Part shown: positions 8,338 through 8,534 of the stretch, one piece after another
Numbering within the stretch: position 1 is the first letter of the stretch
Layout of the letters: each line of letters starts with the position of its first letter
Origin: CAZESH01 sp964514665
GTDB lineage: Bacteria; Bacillota; Bacilli; Paenibacillales; KCTC-25726
Reading direction: 5' to 3'
Length of the DNA stretch: 8,534 bases
Assembly (NCBI GenBank): GCA_964514665.1
Contig: CAZESH010000189.1
Coordinates: 1 to 8,534, forward strand
Notes under the pieces: generated by a model
What the model saw: only the letters and a program-made list of their open reading frames with translations
Told to the model about the DNA's origin: nothing
Database searches by the model: none
Program-made: the position numbers and the translations under genes

Positions 8338-8374
8338 AAAAAAACGGGATCAGCTCGATCGAGCTGATCCCGTT
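8338..8374 (-). terminator. Intrinsic terminator of the upstream gene
   Basis: Positions 8343-8374 form a perfect 32-base self-complementary sequence. As RNA it gives a 14-bp stem with a GATC loop. On the minus strand the stem runs into a seven-base T run (8338-8344), the pattern of a strong rho-independent terminator. On the plus strand the stem is followed by AATAAATAAG with no T run, so it acts mainly for minus-strand transcription. It lies 82 bases after the proposed stop codon of the upstream gene. Confidence 0.85.
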
Positions 8375-8455
8375 AATAAATAAGGATATGAAATTTAATT
8401 CCGGTTTTCCGCGTTATTGCTCCCCGGTTTCGCTTCTCGGTCTTGACGGCGGCGG

Positions 8456-8534
8456 CTAAGATCCGCAGCTGCAGTTGAGTACCGGACGGCGGGCGGCGAG
8501 TGTTTCATCCATGCGCTTGACGACTGTGGTATAC
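8456..8534 (-). CDS. C-terminal fragment of an unidentified upstream gene
   Basis: The minus-strand frame entering at 8533 encodes 25 residues, including VVKRMDETLAARRPVL, and ends in NCSCGS before a TAG at 8456-8458. A terminator follows on the same strand, which supports a gene ending here. The C-terminal CxC could bind metal, but the fragment is too short to identify. A competing frame, entering at 8532, stays open to a TAA at 8395-8397, only 20 bases before the terminator. It ends in a polar tail (SRRRQDREAKPGSNNAENRN). I prefer the first because it reads like a folded protein and has a GC-rich third position, but the choice is uncertain. Confidence 0.4.
   Translation of the reverse strand, partial: YTTVVKRMDETLAARRPVLNCSCGS

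Overview
The window is filled by one giant gene on the minus strand. It starts with an ATG at 8155 and runs open, without a stop or frameshift, to the left edge. That is 2718 codons, with the C-terminal end outside the window. I translated it codon by codon on the reverse strand, and recognisable motifs appear in the expected order throughout. The product is a cyclic beta-1,2-glucan synthase (ChvB/NdvB/Cgs type). From N to C terminus it has a soluble helical domain, two membrane helices, a GT84 glucosyltransferase, four more membrane helices, a GH189-type cyclisation domain, a GH94-like beta-sandwich, and a GH94 phosphorylase module. These parts would build a linear beta-1,2-glucan from UDP-glucose on the cytoplasmic face, trim it by phosphorolysis to control its length, and close it into a ring.

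The right end (8156-8534) is a 300-base intergenic region plus the last 25 codons or so of an upstream gene on the same strand. That gene appears to end at 8456. A strong intrinsic terminator (perfect 32-base palindrome followed by a T run on the minus strand) lies at 8338-8374 and separates the two genes. The synthase is therefore probably transcribed from its own promoter. Between terminator and start codon lie two interleaved inverted repeats (8278-8337), a pair of perfect 8-base direct repeats (8239-8264), a TATAAA -10-like box (8207-8212) and an AAAGGA ribosome binding site (8166-8171).

The organism is most likely a moderately GC-rich Firmicute, with Paenibacillus or a relative as my best guess. 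The reasons are the Gram-positive style AAAGGA ribosome binding site, the compact terminator with a long T run, and protein motifs that resemble the Firmicutes branch of this family as I remember it. This is inference; no taxonomic marker gene is present.

There are no tRNA, rRNA, CRISPR, insertion sequence or phage signals. I do not see a new multi-gene system here. The points most worth a second look are the regulatory region upstream of the synthase and a nine-base T run inside its first membrane segment.
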